A stretch of 64,000 nucleotides of DNA from an uncultured Methanoregula sp. (GTDB lineage: Archaea > Halobacteriota > Methanomicrobia > Methanomicrobiales > Methanospirillaceae): NCBI RefSeq assembly GCF_963678795.1, contig NZ_OY787453.1, forward strand, positions 868,001 through 932,000. Reading direction: 5' to 3'. Shown here piece by piece: positions 16,261-23,654 of the stretch (within the stretch, counting starts at the first letter, position 1; every line of letters starts with the position of its first letter). Under the pieces are notes generated by a model. It was not told the DNA's origin. It saw nothing but the letters and a program-made list of their open reading frames with translations, and did not search any database. Both the position numbers and the translations under genes were made by a program.

Positions 16261-16965
16261 ATGAAGACGCTAGTCATCTCGCTGGGCGGTTCCATCCTGA
16301 TCCCGAAACTGGAGAACCATACCATCAGGGAATATGTCCCTGTGCTGAAGAAGATCGCAAAGCACCACCGGCTCTTTGTCGTGGTTGGCGGGGGCGGCGA
16401 GGCCCGGCGTTATATCAGTGTTACCCGCGAGCTGGGTATCGATGAGGGTACTTCAGATGAGATCGGTATTCTTATCACCCGCCTGAATGCTACCATGCTC
16501 ATCGCGGCACTCGGCGGGGATGCATACCCCAAGGTTGCCGAGACCCATTCGGAAGCAAAGAAGTTTGGCGAGTCCGGCAAGATCATCGTCATGGGGGGCA
16601 TCACGCCGGGGCAGACTACCGATGCCGTGGCTGCGGTTCTTGCCGAACGGGTCGGGGCCGCGGTCTTCATCAACGCAACATCGGTCGATGGCATCTATTC
16701 CGCAGACCCGAACAAAGTGCCGGATGCAGAGCGGTTCGATTCCCTGACCCCCCAGCAGCTGCTGGATATTGTCGGGAGTACGGGGCTCGGTGCGGGATCG
16801 AACAATGTGCTGGACGTGGTCGCTGCCCGCGTAGTTGAACGGAGCGGTATCCCGCTCGTTGTCCTCGATGGCCGGGACCCGAAGAATCTCGCAAACGCGA
16901 TTCTCAAGGGGAAATACAAAGGCACCATTGTTTCGAGTGAGAAGAAGAAACCGCTGCCGCTGTGA
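16261..16965 (+). CDS. pyrH: uridylate kinase
   Basis: 234 residues, the size of archaeal UMP kinase, which phosphorylates UMP to UDP with ATP in pyrimidine nucleotide synthesis. Amino-acid-kinase fold motifs: VISLGGSIL at the N-terminus, FVVVGGGGEARRY for the phosphate loop, NATSVDGIYSADPNK for the nucleotide/Mg site, and IPLVVLDGRDP near the end. The frame extends 97 codons upstream, but that part overlaps the small zinc-ribbon gene on the other strand and is not family-like, so ATG 16261 is chosen. Confidence 0.93.
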   Translation: MKTLVISLGGSILIPKLENHTIREYVPVLKKIAKHHRLFVVVGGGGEARRYISVTRELGIDEGTSDEIGILITRLNATMLIAALGGDAYPKVAETHSEAKKFGESGKIIVMGGITPGQTTDAVAAVLAERVGAAVFINATSVDGIYSADPNKVPDAERFDSLTPQQLLDIVGSTGLGAGSNNVLDVVAARVVERSGIPLVVLDGRDPKNLANAILKGKYKGTIVSSEKKKPLPL

Positions 16966-17006
16966 TCCCCATTTTTCTCTTTTATAAATCTGAAGAAAAT
17001 TCCTGG

Positions 17007-17234
17007 TCACTCATCATTTTCTGATGACGGGCCGTCCTTCTCCTCTTCATAGGTGAAGACCGTGTCGATCCCCACACCGAATATGCGGGCGATTCGGAAT
17101 CCAAGCTTGAGGGACGGACAATACTTGTCCTTTTCTATAGAGATGATCGTGTTCCGTGTAACTCCCACGAGCTCTGCGAGTTGCTCCTGCGTCATGTCAC
17201 GCTCGGCCCGGAGGACTTTGATCCTGTTCTTCAT
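17007..17234 (-). CDS. XRE-family transcriptional regulator
   Basis: 75 residues, nearly all one helix-turn-helix domain: MKNRIKVLRAERDMTQEQLA, recognition helix VTRNTIISIEKDK and YCPSLKLGFRIARIFGVGID, then an acidic tail. This short type is usually paired with a DUF2178/DUF2975-type membrane protein, exactly as here (12 bases after it). Last gene of a three-gene operon with DUF2178 and DUF3821. It is the obvious candidate to bind the palindromic elements at 19115-19133 and 20214-20233. Confidence 0.9.
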   Translation of the reverse strand: MKNRIKVLRAERDMTQEQLAELVGVTRNTIISIEKDKYCPSLKLGFRIARIFGVGIDTVFTYEEEKDGPSSENDE

Positions 17235-17246
17235 TACAGCCTGCGG

Positions 17247-17825
17247 TTAGTACTTTCTATTGTAATAAAGATAAAACGCTCCGAAAGTGACGAGCAGGGT
17301 AAAAACCGAGCAACCGATGGTCATTCCTACGATGCCCTTTCTCTCATTTTCCAAAAATGCTTCACGCCGGAACTGGCAGTAATCCATTGCTTCGGACTCA
17401 TTCATAGCATTGATATCTTTTATCGTTGTTGAACGGGTGAGATTCTCCGGAGTTTCCGTACTGCCCGGCTGGTACATGTTAATAATCATTGAACTTGTCC
17501 CGTTATCATTGGTAAATACCCGTCCCTTAATCGTCGGGGCGAGCGGGTCGCTGACAATATAGGAGTACAGGATGACTGACATGATAGCCCCGAGGATAAC
17601 AAGGACTTCCAGTGTCCGGAATGCAGCTCTGGACTGGATTTTATTCACGCGTTCGTCCCCGATCACCTCTTTTACATTCCGGCGGCATGCCAAGATGACG
17701 ATCAATCCCAGCGGGATGGCAATGATGGGGATCAGGAAATTCCCGGCTGCTATGGACCATCCGATCAATGCTGCAACCAGGCAGGCGGTCAGGAAGGTAC
17801 CGGCAAGGTAGGTAAGATATTTCAT
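17247..17825 (-). CDS. DUF2178-like membrane protein
   Basis: 192 residues with four predicted helices: two at the N-terminus (about 5-50), one around 70-90 and one at the C-terminus (about 165-188). A cytoplasmic RRNVKEVIGDERVNKIQSRA motif between helices is typical of DUF2178, and an external loop of about 75 residues carries NGTS and NLTRS sequons. The family sits next to small XRE regulators and may control them by membrane sequestration, but that is not established. The start overlaps the stop of the DUF3821 gene (ATGA). Slightly longer loop than the usual family member. Confidence 0.75.
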   Translation of the reverse strand: MKYLTYLAGTFLTACLVAALIGWSIAAGNFLIPIIAIPLGLIVILACRRNVKEVIGDERVNKIQSRAAFRTLEVLVILGAIMSVILYSYIVSDPLAPTIKGRVFTNDNGTSSMIINMYQPGSTETPENLTRSTTIKDINAMNESEAMDYCQFRREAFLENERKGIVGMTIGCSVFTLLVTFGAFYLYYNRKY

Positions 17826-19102
17826 TGATATCCTCTCTTCAACCCAAATTTCATTGATCTGGATACATCACCGGGGATCGGCTCCCTTCGCGGGTAGTCG
17901 AATTTGTCGTTACTGATATTCACCACATATATACCTGACTCCATCTGGTACGTTCGTAGTTCGAATGACCAGAGGTTTTCAGAACCACTTCCTTTTACTA
18001 TCTTGACCATACTGTTGGCTCCGCTGAGCGTTCCGGTGGCTCCCGAAGAAACATCCTCCTGGTTATTGACTTTAGGATTGATTGTGAAGTTATAGTCTGT
18101 CATGAATGAGGATGGAGATACCTGGACCAACAGGTCCTCTCCGACAGGAAGGCTGGTTGTTCCCGTGATCCGGTAAATATCGTTTATCTGCATATCCGGA
18201 AGTGTATCGATAGTGACAAACCTGGACGAGTTACGGATGGCATCAGTCGTGTTTTTTATGCCGGGTGCCGGCGGGATCAGGCTGAAATCAGAAACGGCTG
18301 ACATACGTCCATCAGAAGTGATCGTATGGGTGTTGTTTCCAGTATCTTCTGAAACGCGGATCCGGTAGCGGGCTGGTTTCATATGGGCGGTATCGCATAC
18401 GACCGACCACCGGTTTATCCCCTCCATGCCCGGGATGACATCAGTAAACCCTTGGGCGGACTGGATGCCACTGCCTGTTTCATTGCCGGTTTCAGTTATC
18501 GCCCACAGCAGGGATGTGCCCGGCTGCAGGCTGGTAGTACCGGTAATTCTCTGACGCTCGCCGGTTTCCCTTTCATCGATGGCGTTCAGCCGGATGAACT
18601 GTTTTTTTACAGCGGTCTTTTTCCGGATGCTGTCCGGACCCGAGTGTTCATCCCCCAGAGTAACCTTTTGTGTTGCAATGGGATTGCTTTCAACGATTTT
18701 TGTGAAATTTTCAGTGTATGTAATCGTTACAAGTGTGATCGTATATTCTGTAGGCAGCAATTGAGAAATATCCACGAACCCCTCCCAACGGCTGCTTCCT
18801 CTGGCTCCGGAAATTATCTGGGCATCACCGTTCGCTGTCGTTTTTCCGGAAGTATTTCCCCCCGCGATATCGTGGGGTGATGCGGATACCTTGATGGCAA
18901 TCTGGCTGTCAATGGGAAGTGTGGTCGTGCCTGTCAGGATCATCATGTTATTATCGTCAACATTCATGCCCGTGATTGGATCAATAGTAGTAGCAGGGAG
19001 CAGAAATGGGGAGGGAACTGACGTAAGGGCAATAGCGATGAATATACCAACGAGAATTAACGCCGATATTATACCGGCACAGGTGAGATACTTCTTCTTC
19101 AT
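17822..19102 (-). CDS. large DUF3821-like surface protein with repeated domains
   Basis: 426 residues. N-terminal signal/anchor MKKKYLTCAGIISALILVGI, rest predicted outside. At least three copies of a module of about 110-120 residues, each with a segment like ILTGTTTLPIDSQIAIKVS, ITGTTSLQPGTSLLWAI or ITGTTSLPVGEDLLVQV, followed by a beta-rich stretch ending in an IYVVNIS-type strand. This 'TGTTSLP' module is typical of DUF3821-type proteins in Methanomicrobiales; role unknown, presumably S-layer or envelope. Many NxS/T sequons fit a glycosylated exported protein. Related to the shorter protein at 19699-20205. First gene of the operon with DUF2178 and XRE. Confidence 0.75.
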   Translation of the reverse strand: MKKKYLTCAGIISALILVGIFIAIALTSVPSPFLLPATTIDPITGMNVDDNNMMILTGTTTLPIDSQIAIKVSASPHDIAGGNTSGKTTANGDAQIISGARGSSRWEGFVDISQLLPTEYTITLVTITYTENFTKIVESNPIATQKVTLGDEHSGPDSIRKKTAVKKQFIRLNAIDERETGERQRITGTTSLQPGTSLLWAITETGNETGSGIQSAQGFTDVIPGMEGINRWSVVCDTAHMKPARYRIRVSEDTGNNTHTITSDGRMSAVSDFSLIPPAPGIKNTTDAIRNSSRFVTIDTLPDMQINDIYRITGTTSLPVGEDLLVQVSPSSFMTDYNFTINPKVNNQEDVSSGATGTLSGANSMVKIVKGSGSENLWSFELRTYQMESGIYVVNISNDKFDYPRREPIPGDVSRSMKFGLKRGYQ

Positions 19103-19114
19103 ACAGCCACGATG

Positions 19115-19133
19115 TAATGTATTTTGTGCATTA
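19115..19133 (-). promoter_or_regulatory. candidate operator/TATA for DUF3821-DUF2178-XRE operon
   Basis: Inverted repeat TAATG-N9-CATTA lies 13-31 bases before the start codon. On the minus strand it reads TAATGCACAAAATACATTA, with an AAAATA core that may also be the TATA box. A similar element lies before the paralogous gene (20214-20233). Autoregulation by the XRE protein of the operon is an inference. Confidence 0.4.
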
Positions 19134-19698
19134 CGTGAAAAATGTTTAGCTTTGATTCTGCATCCAATATCATGGGTTCTCTCCGGTCACCAGAGTGTGA
19201 ATTGTGATGACCGGAAGTGGCGGATCGCCTCGATGCGTCATCGAAATTATCAGGATAGACCAGGTACCGAAAGTGGGGTCTTTCGGATAAAGGGAATTGT
19301 GCCTTAAATCAGGAAGACATCAGTTCCCTGTGAGTCGCAGGCCGCTGCGGTACCGGCAGCTGGTTTGTTCTGCTTTCCACCCGGGTGGTTCTTTGTTCCT
19401 TCTGCCCCGGAGGGGAATCTGCGTAATCGTTGGGGAGAATGATCGCGGTGGCGATCGGTATGGTGGGGAAGATGATCCCGGGACCTGATCTCTGTTGAGT
19501 CTTCCCGGGCATTCCTGGACGGCTTTTACATTTGTTTCTCCCACCATATGGATGAGAACGCCCGACGAAGTTTTTCCCGGATCGCGGCATATATAGTCGC
19601 TGGTGATGACCCGGCTCCGGGTCGGTGGGTAGAACGGTTCCGTTGTGCCCGTTTTCCGGAAAAAATTATGAAATGTCGTCTCATTGCGTGCATACCGT
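19134..19698. other. 565-base stretch with no supported gene
   Basis: Open frames here are short and have no recognisable family features. The stretch lies between two paralogous DUF3821-like genes and may be degenerate remnant sequence, but I could not identify conserved remnants of the module. Nothing else is seen. Confidence 0.4.
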
Positions 19699-20205
19699 CT
19701 ATCTCATAGTAAAGTATGTGTATCCTGCGAGAATCCCTGTTGCTGGACTCATCCTTTCTCCTTTAAGGGAGGCCGCAACGATAACGTACTTACCCGGTTT
19801 CATGTCCTGCATATCAACGTCCAGCGAGATCCGGTTTGACGCGGCACTGCCTTTTGTGACCTGGTTGTTTGCCATAATGCCAATCTGTGCGTTCATATCA
19901 ATCCCTGTCGGGACAGTTCCCGAATACGGAATGATCTGCCATACAAGGTTCGTGCCTGCGGGAAGGCTGGTGGTCCCGGTGATAGTGAACGTGTCACCTG
20001 ATTTCTTGTCGCCGATGGGGTTGAATGTGATAACCCCGGCGGATTGGGCCGGTGCAGACTGGTCTCCAGTGTTCTTATCGCTCACCGGGTCAACGGAGAT
20101 CAACGGTTTTGCAACCGAAAATCCGGTGACCATGCCGACGCAGATCACGGCGGCAATAATTCCGACAGCGAGGAAGCTGCCAATTTTAAGGGTCTGGGTT
20201 TTCAT
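19699..20205 (-). CDS. single-module DUF3821-like exported protein
   Basis: 168 residues with an N-terminal signal/anchor (MKTQTLKIGSFLAVGIIAAV) and one copy of the module found in the larger neighbour: FTITGTTSLPAGTNLVWQII, a beta-rich part, then MKPGKYVIVAASL. The mature part starts with a low-complexity spacer (SDKNTGDQSAPAQSAG). Probably an envelope protein. Same strand as the larger paralogue, 600 bases upstream of it, with its own promoter carrying a related palindromic element. Confidence 0.75.
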   Translation of the reverse strand: MKTQTLKIGSFLAVGIIAAVICVGMVTGFSVAKPLISVDPVSDKNTGDQSAPAQSAGVITFNPIGDKKSGDTFTITGTTSLPAGTNLVWQIIPYSGTVPTGIDMNAQIGIMANNQVTKGSAASNRISLDVDMQDMKPGKYVIVAASLKGERMSPATGILAGYTYFTMR

Positions 20206-20213
20206 AGGTCCTC

Positions 20214-20233
20214 ATGCACAATATATTTTGCAT
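20214..20233 (-). promoter_or_regulatory. candidate operator/TATA for single-module DUF3821-like gene
   Basis: ATGCA and TGCAT half-sites flank an AT-rich core; on the minus strand it reads ATGCAAAATATATTGTGCAT. It begins nine bases before the start codon at 20205. It aligns with the element at 19115-19133 (shared TAATGCA and AAATA). Confidence 0.4.
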
Positions 20234-20443
20234 TATGTATAAACTTTTTGGCATATTGCAATAATATTTGTGCTTTTATAGGATGCCCCCCCTCATTTTT
20301 CAAGGTCACTCAGTAAATACCAGCAATCAGCCCTCCGGAGTCCTGCTCCTGATAATCAGACAAACACCCCTTCTCCGGGATAAGATTTGAGCCCGTTATC
20401 ACCGCCACCTATTTTTATACCCCCGTTCCATCTATTATGGCAC

Positions 20444-20518
20444 GGGGTAGTAGGGTAGCCTGGTCCATCCTAGAGCGTTTGGGACGCTTTGACGGCGGTT
20501 CGAATCCGCCCTACCCCA
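20444..20518 (+). tRNA. tRNA-Pro (TGG)
   Basis: Acceptor GGGGTAG pairs with CTACCCC at 20511-20517, discriminator A at 20518, no encoded CCA. Anticodon arm AGCG-TTTGGGA-CGCT gives anticodon TGG; T arm GGCGG-TTCGAAT-CCGCC is canonical. A TATA-like ATTTTTATAC lies about 30 bases upstream. nth begins 8 bases downstream, so the two are probably co-transcribed. No intron. Confidence 0.95.
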
Positions 20519-20525
20519 TCGGACC

Positions 20526-21179
20526 ATGAAAAAACAGGATGCCGCTCAGATCTATTCGCTGCTTTTAAAAGAGTATCCTGATGCACGGGAATCCCCGACA
20601 ACGGTCTGCAGGGGCACGCCGTTTGAAGTCCTTATTCTCACGATCCTCTCCGCCCAGACAACGGACAAGGCAGTCCTGAAAGTAAAGCCCACGCTCTTCT
20701 CGAAGTACCCGGGCCCGCAGGAGCTCTCGAAGGCTCGGACGCCGGACGTGGAGAAAATTATCCACAGCCTCGGCTACTACCATGCGAAGGCTAAGAACAT
20801 CATCGCCGCATCGCAGGCCCTGCTCGACAATTACGGGGGGAATGTACCGGAGACGATGGATGAACTCCTCGCGATCCCGGGTGTCGGGCGCAAGACCGCC
20901 AACATAGTTCTTTACCACGCGCTCGGCAGGAACGAGGGGATAGCTGTCGACACCCATGTCCGCCGGCTCTCGCAGCGGATTGGCTTTTCGGATACCGACA
21001 ACGTGGCGGTCATCGAGCGCGATCTCATGGCCCTCTTTCTGCAGGAGACCTGGGGCGATCTCACGGACGTCCTGATCGCCCACGGCCGGGCAACCTGCGA
21101 TGCGAAGAAGCCCCTGTGCGATCAGTGCGTGATAAGCGGGAAGTGCCGGTATTTCCGGAATGGAAAACAAATTGCATAG
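20526..21179 (+). CDS. nth: endonuclease III (base-excision repair)
   Basis: 217 residues, the usual length. DNA glycosylase/AP lyase removing oxidised pyrimidines. Helix-hairpin-helix IPGVGRKTANIVLYHAL carries the catalytic Lys, and VDTHVRRLSQRIGF the catalytic Asp. The C-terminal iron-sulfur loop CDAKKPLCDQCVISGKC has four cysteines spaced C-x6-C-x2-C-x5-C for the 4Fe-4S cluster. Follows tRNA-Pro closely with no separate promoter visible. Confidence 0.95.
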   Translation: MKKQDAAQIYSLLLKEYPDARESPTTVCRGTPFEVLILTILSAQTTDKAVLKVKPTLFSKYPGPQELSKARTPDVEKIIHSLGYYHAKAKNIIAASQALLDNYGGNVPETMDELLAIPGVGRKTANIVLYHALGRNEGIAVDTHVRRLSQRIGFSDTDNVAVIERDLMALFLQETWGDLTDVLIAHGRATCDAKKPLCDQCVISGKCRYFRNGKQIA

Positions 21180-21266
21180 AAATGGGCATGAAAAAAAGTT
21201 CACAGCCGCATTAAAAAACCGGATGAACCGGATGCAATGAATACCGCCATCCTGATGGGATACCCC

Positions 21267-21309
21267 TGCGGCGGGGAGCCCTCCCAGGATTACCTTTTTA
21301 ATGATTTTC
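21267..21309 (+). repeat. fragment of dispersed repeat B (right part)
   Basis: GGCGGGGAGCCCTCCC and a following AATGATTTTC match the corresponding segment of full copies at 21568-21788 and 22979-23213. The fragment is cut exactly where repeat A begins (21310), as though A had inserted into an older B copy. Confidence 0.6.
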
Positions 21310-21560
21310 GGCTCTGTTGAAATCCTCGCTTTCCTTTTCTTCGCTTATTTTCTTCTAAATGTAAGGAGCGTGACCCCCTCTCTCCCCCATAGGGGGAAGC
21401 AGCCCAAGGGGAGCATCCCCTTGACCCCCTTCCTTCCGTTTTTCTGAGTTTTCATTCAACCATCTGAGTGAATATCATTCCTGGGGGATACCCCAGCGGT
21501 GGGGGCGGAAGCATGATGTGCCGGAGCCCTGGGGAACGACTGCTTGATTCTCTTAAGGAA
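21310..21560 (+). mobile_element. MITE-like repeat A, copy 1 (right end lost)
   Basis: Starts with the family's left terminal sequence GGCTCTGTTGAAATCCTC and follows the other two copies through AAATGTAAGGAGCGTGACCC, the CCCCCATAGGGGGAAGCAGC stem and GGGGGCGGAAGCATGATGTG to TCTTAAGGA. After that it diverges: the inverted copy of the terminus is absent. No coding frame of its own. Confidence 0.75.
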
Positions 21561-21567
21561 TTCCTAT

Positions 21568-21788
21568 GGAAATCATTACACTCCCCTGATATAATGATGG
21601 GGCTTTGCACCCCCCTTACCCCTTTGCGATAACCTGCGCCGCCCCCGAAGGGACGCCCCCGCGGCGCTTCAATTACCTGCTCATGTCTGAAAAATGGTAA
21701 TTGCCCCGCCGTGCCGTACCGAGGCCCTGAAGCGGGGAGCACTCGCGTCGGTACGATTTTCATGCTTCGGGTGTGAACCCCGTTCATG
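21568..21788 (+). repeat. dispersed repeat B, copy 1
   Basis: About 220 bases, non-coding, matching 22979-23213 along its length: TATGATAGGGG-like stem, CGAAGGG-CGCCCCCGCGGCG, TGCCCCGCCGTGCCGTAC-GAGGCCCTGA-GCGGGGAGC and a right end GATTTTCATG-TTC-GGTGTGAACC. Several GC-rich inverted repeats could fold as RNA or DNA hairpins. It abuts repeat A copy 1. Confidence 0.65.
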
Positions 21789-21867
21789 TGCGTTTCGACA
21801 AAGCACGGATATCTTATCCGGAGAGAGACCCATCCCCCTAAATTGGTTGAGCGCGAAATCTACTGTC

Positions 21868-22668
21868 ATGGAAATGGAGTTCAGAAAGAAATGGGGCATC
21901 ATGTTCAAGGCAGTGATCATGATGCTCATCCTCCTTGTGCCAAGGACAATCATCGATCTCATGGGGTATGATACGATCCCCATAAACCCGGTAGTCGGCG
22001 CATTCATCACCGGCGCCATCTTCACCATTGCGATCATCTTCACGGGTACCTTCACGGACTTCAAGGAGAGCGAGAAAGTCGGGGGAGACCTGGCCGCATC
22101 TCTCAAGGCACTCTACAATGACAGCCGGGTGCTCCCGCTCGCAGACGAGACGCCGGCACGCGTGCTGAGATCGCATATACGGGACCTGCATCGTAAAATC
22201 CGCACGTGCTTTACGGAGAATAACTTCAACCTTCACGATATCAACCACGAGATGAACAAGATCAATAACGATATCAGGATCCTGGCTTACGCGAATGTCG
22301 CCCCCCCGCTGATAGCAAAACTGCGCAATGAACTCGGTGCGATTGACAGGATGACCAACCGGATCGAAGTCATCATCAGGACCGATTTTATCCCGGCGGC
22401 GTATGCCCTTGCAGAGATCGCAACCGCCAGCGTGATCCTTATCCTGCTGTTTGTAAAAATGGATCCCCTTCTTGAAGGCACGATCATCTTTGCAGTGATC
22501 GCGAGCATGCTCATCGGCCTGCTGCTCCTGATCCGGGATATGGACAACCCGTTTGAGATCGGGACCCATACCTATGCCGATGTCGACCTCGAGACGCTCA
22601 CGTACCTTGAGACGTACTTTGATGAGCAGGATGCCGACATGGAAACGATGCAGTCAGGAACGAAATAA
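21868..22668 (+). CDS. four-helix membrane protein of unknown function
   Basis: 266 residues from ATG 21868 (MEMEFRKKWGIMFK); the longer frame from 21694 runs back into repeat B and is rejected. Two helices near the N-terminus (about 13-30 and 43-62), a cytoplasmic helical region of about 110 residues with LHRKIRTCFTENNFNLHDIN, two more helices at about 180-235 and an acidic tail (DVDLETLTYLETYFDEQDAD). The layout resembles DUF4239/bestrophin-like proteins but I do not recognise it with certainty. It stands alone between repeats B and C. Confidence 0.65.
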   Translation: MEMEFRKKWGIMFKAVIMMLILLVPRTIIDLMGYDTIPINPVVGAFITGAIFTIAIIFTGTFTDFKESEKVGGDLAASLKALYNDSRVLPLADETPARVLRSHIRDLHRKIRTCFTENNFNLHDINHEMNKINNDIRILAYANVAPPLIAKLRNELGAIDRMTNRIEVIIRTDFIPAAYALAEIATASVILILLFVKMDPLLEGTIIFAVIASMLIGLLLLIRDMDNPFEIGTHTYADVDLETLTYLETYFDEQDADMETMQSGTK

Positions 22669-22689
22669 CCTGAAATATTCTCTTTTTTT

Positions 22690-22955
22690 ATCGCCGCCAT
22701 AAAATATGACCCTCATATTCGCGTTGTAATGGACGTTCCATGGACCGGATAGGGTAAAATATGTGGAAAAATAACCTCGATTACAATGGCTTTAATGGCC
22801 ATCCGGCGAGGTGCATTCCGGCCGTATTTTGGCAATCGGGACTTTATTTAAGGGTATTTTCCACGCGAACCGAAACGGTGCGTTTTACGGGGTTTTCCGG
22901 AATGAGCCGGGATCTGAAAAGGGGAATCCGGGCCCATACAGGGCGTATTTACCCT
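22690..22955 (+). repeat. dispersed repeat C, copy 1 (possible MITE)
   Basis: Matches 30148-30412 in the same orientation, from CGCCATAAAATATGACCCTC to TACAGGGCGTATTT. Shared internal blocks include GCATT-CGGC-GTATTTTGGCAA, TTTTCCGG-ATGAGCC and GGGAATCCGG. The ends are imperfect inverted repeats (AAAATATGACCCT against AAATACGCCCTGT in reverse). No coding capacity. Confidence 0.65.
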
Positions 22956-22978
22956 TAACCGGTTATACCCGGAAAAGA

Positions 22979-23213
22979 TGCTCTGTCGAAATCCTCATTT
23001 TACTATGATAGGGGCTGATGCCCCCATACCCCCCGTTACGAGAAATGCCGCCGTCCCGAAGGGCGCCCCCGCGGCGGATTAAGTAACTAGTGGAAAATAG
23101 TGGTTGAACCTTACTGCCCCGCCGTGCCGTACTGAGGCCCTGAGGCGGGGAGCCCTCCCAAAATGACATTATAATGATTTTCATGATTCCGGTGTGAACC
23201 AATTGGATTCATG
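22979..23213 (+). repeat. dispersed repeat B, copy 2
   Basis: Begins GCTCTGTCGAAATCCTC, nearly the left terminus of repeat A, then continues as repeat B (GCCCCCGCGGCGG, TGCCCCGCCGTGCCGTACTG, AGGCGGGGAGCCCTCCC, TAATGATTTTCATGATTCCG). The right end reads GTGTGAACC-ATTGGATTCATG. Non-coding. It lies just after repeat C copy 1. Confidence 0.65.
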
Positions 23214-23258
23214 TCTGTTTCTACCAACAAAAAAGGAGGACCGTGGTACGAAGGTGCG

Positions 23259-23609
23259 CTACCCGGATTCACTGCTGCCGGCTTTACGCCGTGCCTGGAC
23301 ACCGGAATGGTGAATCCCCGCGAGGCCGGCAGGTATCATATTTCTCCGTTTCACCAGGTACCGGCATCTCGGCGGGTCCGAAAGGCAGGTGTTGTGAGTG
23401 GTTCCAATCCTGACAACAATATAGGGACACTGGCCGAACGGCCCGGACTCAAGTCGCCGCAAAAAGCCGGAGACCGTGTTGCACTGGTACCGGGTCAGGT
23501 TAACATGGTCGCGGAGTTCCTGCACGGTGACCCACCGTTCCTCCGCGCCATGCTCCTCCATAAATTGCTCCAGGAGTTCCGGCATCCCGGGATATTTATT
23601 CATGGCCAT
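23259..23609 (-). CDS. hypothetical protein with possible winged-helix fold
   Basis: 116 residues starting MAMNKYPGMPELLEQFMEEH. The first 60 residues (WVTVQELRDHVNLTRYQCNTVSGFLRRLE) look like a helix-turn-helix that reads a substrate through a recognition helix and are followed by beta strands (CPYIVVRIGTT). The C-terminus after YLVKRR is basic and less structured and may not be part of the conserved protein. GGAAAGCAG precedes the ATG. It is chosen over the overlapping plus-strand frame at 23211-23627, whose translation is low in protein-like features. Lies downstream of atwA on the same strand side of repeat B. Confidence 0.5.
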   Translation of the reverse strand: MAMNKYPGMPELLEQFMEEHGAEERWVTVQELRDHVNLTRYQCNTVSGFLRRLESGPFGQCPYIVVRIGTTHNTCLSDPPRCRYLVKRRNMIPAGLAGIHHSGVQARRKAGSSESG

Positions 23610-23654
23610 CTGCTTTCCATCATGTGACAGACACGAATCTTTGTATCCTTGTCA

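Noticed and set aside
19309..19590. minus-strand frame of 93 residues between two DUF3821-like genes
   Set aside because: Gly/Arg/Ser-rich, no signal or module match; not supported as gene or remnant.
23211..23627. 138-residue plus-strand frame at the repeat B edge
   Set aside because: Starts next to repeat sequence, biased composition; the minus-strand frame 23259-23609 is more protein-like.
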